Source: an uncultured Blautia sp. (lineage in GTDB: Bacteria; Bacillota; Clostridia; Lachnospirales; Lachnospiraceae). From it: a stretch of 32,601 nucleotides of DNA. Shown piece by piece: positions 30,407-32,601 of the stretch; position 1 is the first letter of the stretch, and every line of letters starts with the position of its first letter. A program made the position numbers and the translations under genes. The notes beneath the pieces are model-generated. The model saw nothing but the letters and a program-made list of their open reading frames with translations. It had not been told where the DNA came from and made no database searches. The stretch covers positions 1 through 32,601 of the forward strand of contig CAMOUV010000005.1 in assembly GCA_946626695.1 (NCBI GenBank). The letters run 5' to 3'.

Positions 30407-30997
30407 ATGAAGAAATATAAAAAACAGCTGTGGAAAGCAGGAAACATGCTCTATCCGCTTCCTGCCGTGATGGTAAGCGTCACGGACGGAGAAGGCCGTG
30501 ACAATATCATCACGGTGGCCTGGACCGGCACGATCTGTACAAATCCGCCCATGGTTTATATTTCTGTAAGACCTTCCCGGTTTTCCTGTGATATGATCAG
30601 GAAAACCGGGGAATTTGTCATTAATCTGACAACGGAGGAAACAGCCTTTGCCACGGATTACTGCGGGGTTCGTTCCGGCCGGGATACGGACAAATTCGAA
30701 AAAATGCACCTGACGCGGCAGAAGGCGGAGTATGTGAAGGCACCGCTGATCGCGGAATGTCCCGTTTCCATCGAGTGCAGGGTGACGGAGGAAAAGCCCC
30801 TGGGTTCCCATACCATGTTCATGGCGGAGGTACTGGCGGTGCATGCGGCGGAAGAACTGCTGGATCCGGACGGCGGACTGCATCTGAATGCGGCAGGGCT
30901 GATGGTGTATTCCCACGGAGAATATCTGAAAACGGGAAAGAAGCTGGGCACCTTCGGATACAGCGTCAAAAAGCAGAAGGTCAGAAGGACAAAATGA
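30407..30997 (+). CDS. flavin reductase family protein (flavoredoxin-like)
   Basis: This 196-residue protein has the FMN-binding split-barrel pattern of the flavin reductase/flavoredoxin family. Segments are PLPAVMVSVTDGEGRDNI, then ITVAWTGTICTNPPMVYISV, then RPSRFSCDMIRKTGEFVINL. A later block is GSHTMFMAEVLAVHA. Such proteins bind FMN and reduce flavins or act as electron carriers in anaerobes. The exact partner is unknown. It starts nine bases after the S1 gene, with only GGA as a weak ribosome-binding site, and probably relies on coupled translation. Confidence 0.85.
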   Translation: MKKYKKQLWKAGNMLYPLPAVMVSVTDGEGRDNIITVAWTGTICTNPPMVYISVRPSRFSCDMIRKTGEFVINLTTEETAFATDYCGVRSGRDTDKFEKMHLTRQKAEYVKAPLIAECPVSIECRVTEEKPLGSHTMFMAEVLAVHAAEELLDPDGGLHLNAAGLMVYSHGEYLKTGKKLGTFGYSVKKQKVRRTK

Positions 30998-31026
30998 TTG
31001 CAGAAACCCCGGATGTATGATAAAAT
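30998..31026 (+). promoter_or_regulatory. upstream promoter candidate for murA
   Basis: TTGCAG (30998-31003) and TAAAAT (31021-31026) are 17 bases apart, with TG one base before the -10. It begins directly after the preceding stop codon. A hairpin CAGGCG/CGCCTG (31059-31075) lies in the transcript it would make. Confidence 0.42.
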
Positions 31027-31082
31027 AAGCTCTATTGGTAGACATAACTAGCCGGACACAGGCGTCAATCGCCTGAAAAGGC

Positions 31083-31110
31083 TTTACAAATGAATATTTT
31101 GTGATATAAT
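31083..31110 (+). promoter_or_regulatory. main murA promoter
   Basis: TTTACA (31083-31088) and TATAAT (31105-31110) are 16 bases apart, with TGA just before the -10 (extended -10). The murA ATG at 31237 is about 120 bases downstream, leaving a leader without obvious structure. Confidence 0.8.
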
Positions 31111-31236
31111 GACGAGGCTGTTTGTTTTGGAAACCGGCTCATGACCGGGATCAGAATAGCATTCTGTTATTCTGCTTCCGTTCTTTACTGGGGAGTATGG
31201 CCGGATAACACAGGGGTAATCTTACAGAGGTGTCTT

Positions 31237-32529
31237 ATGGAACAGTATGTTATAAAAGGCGGTACTCCGCTGGTAGGGGAAGTGGATATTGCCGGTGCAA
31301 AAAACGCTGCTCTGGCCATTCTGGCTGCAGCAATCATGACGGACGAGACAATAACCATTGAAAATCTTCCGGATGTGCGTGATATCAATGTCCTTCTGGA
31401 AGCGATCGCCGGAATCGGTGCCATTGTGGACCGGGTAAACAAATCGACCGTGAAGATCAACGGCTCCACCATCGGTGATGTCAGTGTCGACTATGAATAT
31501 ATCAAAAAAATCCGTGCATCCTATTATCTGCTGGGAGCGCTTCTCGGCAAATACAAACATGCGGAGGTTCCGCTTCCGGGCGGATGCAATATCGGCAGCA
31601 GACCCATCGACCAGCATCTGAAAGGCTTCCGGGCTCTCGGAGCCGACGTGGACATTTTCCACGGTGCGATCGTGGCTAAGGCGGAAAACCTGCATGGAGC
31701 CCATATTTATCTGGATGTGGTTTCGGTAGGTGCGACCATCAATATCATGATGGCAGCGGCCCTTGCTCCGGGACGCACGATCATCGAAAATGCAGCCAAA
31801 GAGCCTCATGTGGTAGATGTGGCTAACTTCCTGAACAGTATGGGAGCCAACATCAAGGGAGCCGGAACCGACGTGATCCGGATCAAGGGTGTGGAAAAGC
31901 TGCATAAGACAGAGTATTCCATTATTCCGGACCAGATCGAGGCCGGAACCTTTATGTTTGCCGCCGCAGCTACCGGCGGTGATGTAACGGTGCGCAACGT
32001 GATTCCCAAGCATCTGGAAGCGACCACGGCCAAGCTGATCGAGATCGGATGCGAGGTGGAGGAATTTGACGATGCCGTACGGGTCCGGGCAGCGCATAAG
32101 CTTCGCAGAACCAATGTGAAGACACTGCCTTATCCGGGATATCCCACGGATATGCAGCCGCAGATCACGGTTACCCTGGCGATCGCCGAGGGTACCAGCA
32201 TCGTGACGGAAAGTATTTTTGAAAACCGTTTCAAGTATGCCGACGAGCTGGCACGGATGGGTGCATCCATCAAGGTCAAGGGCAATTCCGCCATCATCGA
32301 CGGCGTGCCGAAGCTGACCGGTGCCCGGGTATCCGCTCCGGATCTGAGAGCAGGCGCAGCTCTGGTGATCGCAGGCCTGGCCGCGGAAGGAATCACCATT
32401 GTGGACGATATTGTCTACATCCAGCGCGGCTATGAGAATTTTGAAGGAAAACTGCGGCTTTTAGGCGCAGAGATCGAAAAGGTTTCGACCGAAAGAGAGA
32501 TTCAGCGTTTCTGTCTGCGGGTCGGATAA
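31237..32529 (+). CDS. murA: UDP-N-acetylglucosamine 1-carboxyvinyltransferase MurA
   Basis: MurA makes the first committed step of peptidoglycan synthesis, transferring enolpyruvate from PEP to UDP-GlcNAc. The N-terminal GGTPLVGEVDIAGAKNAALA is diagnostic. The active-site loop PLPGGCNIGSRPIDQHL keeps the catalytic cysteine that is the target of fosfomycin. The length of 430 residues is normal. I chose the ATG at 31237 because AGAGGTG lies just upstream. An in-frame ATG at 31141 would add 32 atypical residues across the leader. Clostridia often carry two murA genes; which one this is cannot be told. Confidence 0.96.
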   Translation: MEQYVIKGGTPLVGEVDIAGAKNAALAILAAAIMTDETITIENLPDVRDINVLLEAIAGIGAIVDRVNKSTVKINGSTIGDVSVDYEYIKKIRASYYLLGALLGKYKHAEVPLPGGCNIGSRPIDQHLKGFRALGADVDIFHGAIVAKAENLHGAHIYLDVVSVGATINIMMAAALAPGRTIIENAAKEPHVVDVANFLNSMGANIKGAGTDVIRIKGVEKLHKTEYSIIPDQIEAGTFMFAAAATGGDVTVRNVIPKHLEATTAKLIEIGCEVEEFDDAVRVRAAHKLRRTNVKTLPYPGYPTDMQPQITVTLAIAEGTSIVTESIFENRFKYADELARMGASIKVKGNSAIIDGVPKLTGARVSAPDLRAGAALVIAGLAAEGITIVDDIVYIQRGYENFEGKLRLLGAEIEKVSTEREIQRFCLRVG

Positions 32530-32551
32530 TATCAAGTCATATTGTTGCCTT

Positions 32552-32601
32552 TTATTCAGAGTGGTGGAGATACATAGGATCTGTGAAGCCACGGCAACCC
32601 C
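32552..32601 (+). promoter_or_regulatory. SAM-I (S-box) riboswitch, 5' part, cut by the window end
   Basis: The end of the window reads TTATTCAGAGTGGTGGAGAT and later GTGAAGCCACGGCAACC. These are the conserved 5' and P3/J elements of the SAM-I riboswitch (consensus AGAGxGGTGGAGG and GAAxCCxxGGCAACC). The 3' half, terminator and controlled gene lie outside the window. SAM-I riboswitches usually control methionine and SAM genes. Confidence 0.9.

Noticed and set aside
29504-31045. A 513-codon minus-strand frame opposite the S1 and flavin-reductase-like genes
   Set aside because: It spans two well-supported plus-strand genes, has no motif and no start signal.

Overview
This is the replication-origin region of a low-to-mid GC, anaerobic Gram-positive bacterium, most likely a clostridial firmicute of the Lachnospiraceae type. 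The evidence is the dnaA-dnaN-yaaA-recF order, the rpmH-rnpA-yidD-yidC-jag-mnmE-mnmG-rsmG block, a consensus Firmicutes parS site, a SAM-I riboswitch and a complete bifurcating-type [FeFe]-hydrogenase gene set. All genes left of the origin lie on the minus strand and all genes right of it on the plus strand, so every gene is co-oriented with the replication fork.

Left part (1-7.6 kb). The rpmH operon is read leftwards from a strong promoter at about 7.56 kb: rpmH, rnpA, yidD, yidC, jag, mnmE, mnmG, rsmG. It makes ribosomal protein L34, RNase P protein, membrane-insertion factors and tRNA/rRNA modification enzymes. It ends at a perfect 36-bp palindrome with a consensus parS at its centre, which may also act as the transcription terminator.

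Middle part (7.6-20.3 kb). In many Firmicutes rpmH directly adjoins oriC. Here a 12.7 kb hydrogenase island lies between them, in two leftward units. The upstream unit has an attenuator-like structured leader followed by a TM1266-family gene, hydE, hydG and hydF, which build the H-cluster. The downstream unit has a perfect consensus promoter and encodes the four structural subunits (HndA, B, C, D type). Six accessory genes sit between hndA and hndB: two DRTGG-domain proteins, two HATPase proteins, a PHP phosphoesterase and a HydS-like H-cluster protein. They look like a dedicated H2/redox-sensing module. This module and the maturation-operon leader are the strongest leads in the window.

Right part (20.3-32.6 kb). 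oriC has at least eight DnaA-box-like sites upstream of dnaA and one or two more between dnaA and dnaN. Then come dnaN, an S4-domain gene, recF, an 825-residue TPR/acidic/P-loop protein where gyrB is often found, and rsmA. A 450-bp AT-rich gap with inverted repeats follows, then an aldose-1-epimerase-family gene, a three-S1-domain RNA-binding protein, a flavin-reductase-like protein, murA, and the 5' part of a SAM-I riboswitch cut by the window end.

All assignments come from reading motifs and gene order. No database search was possible.
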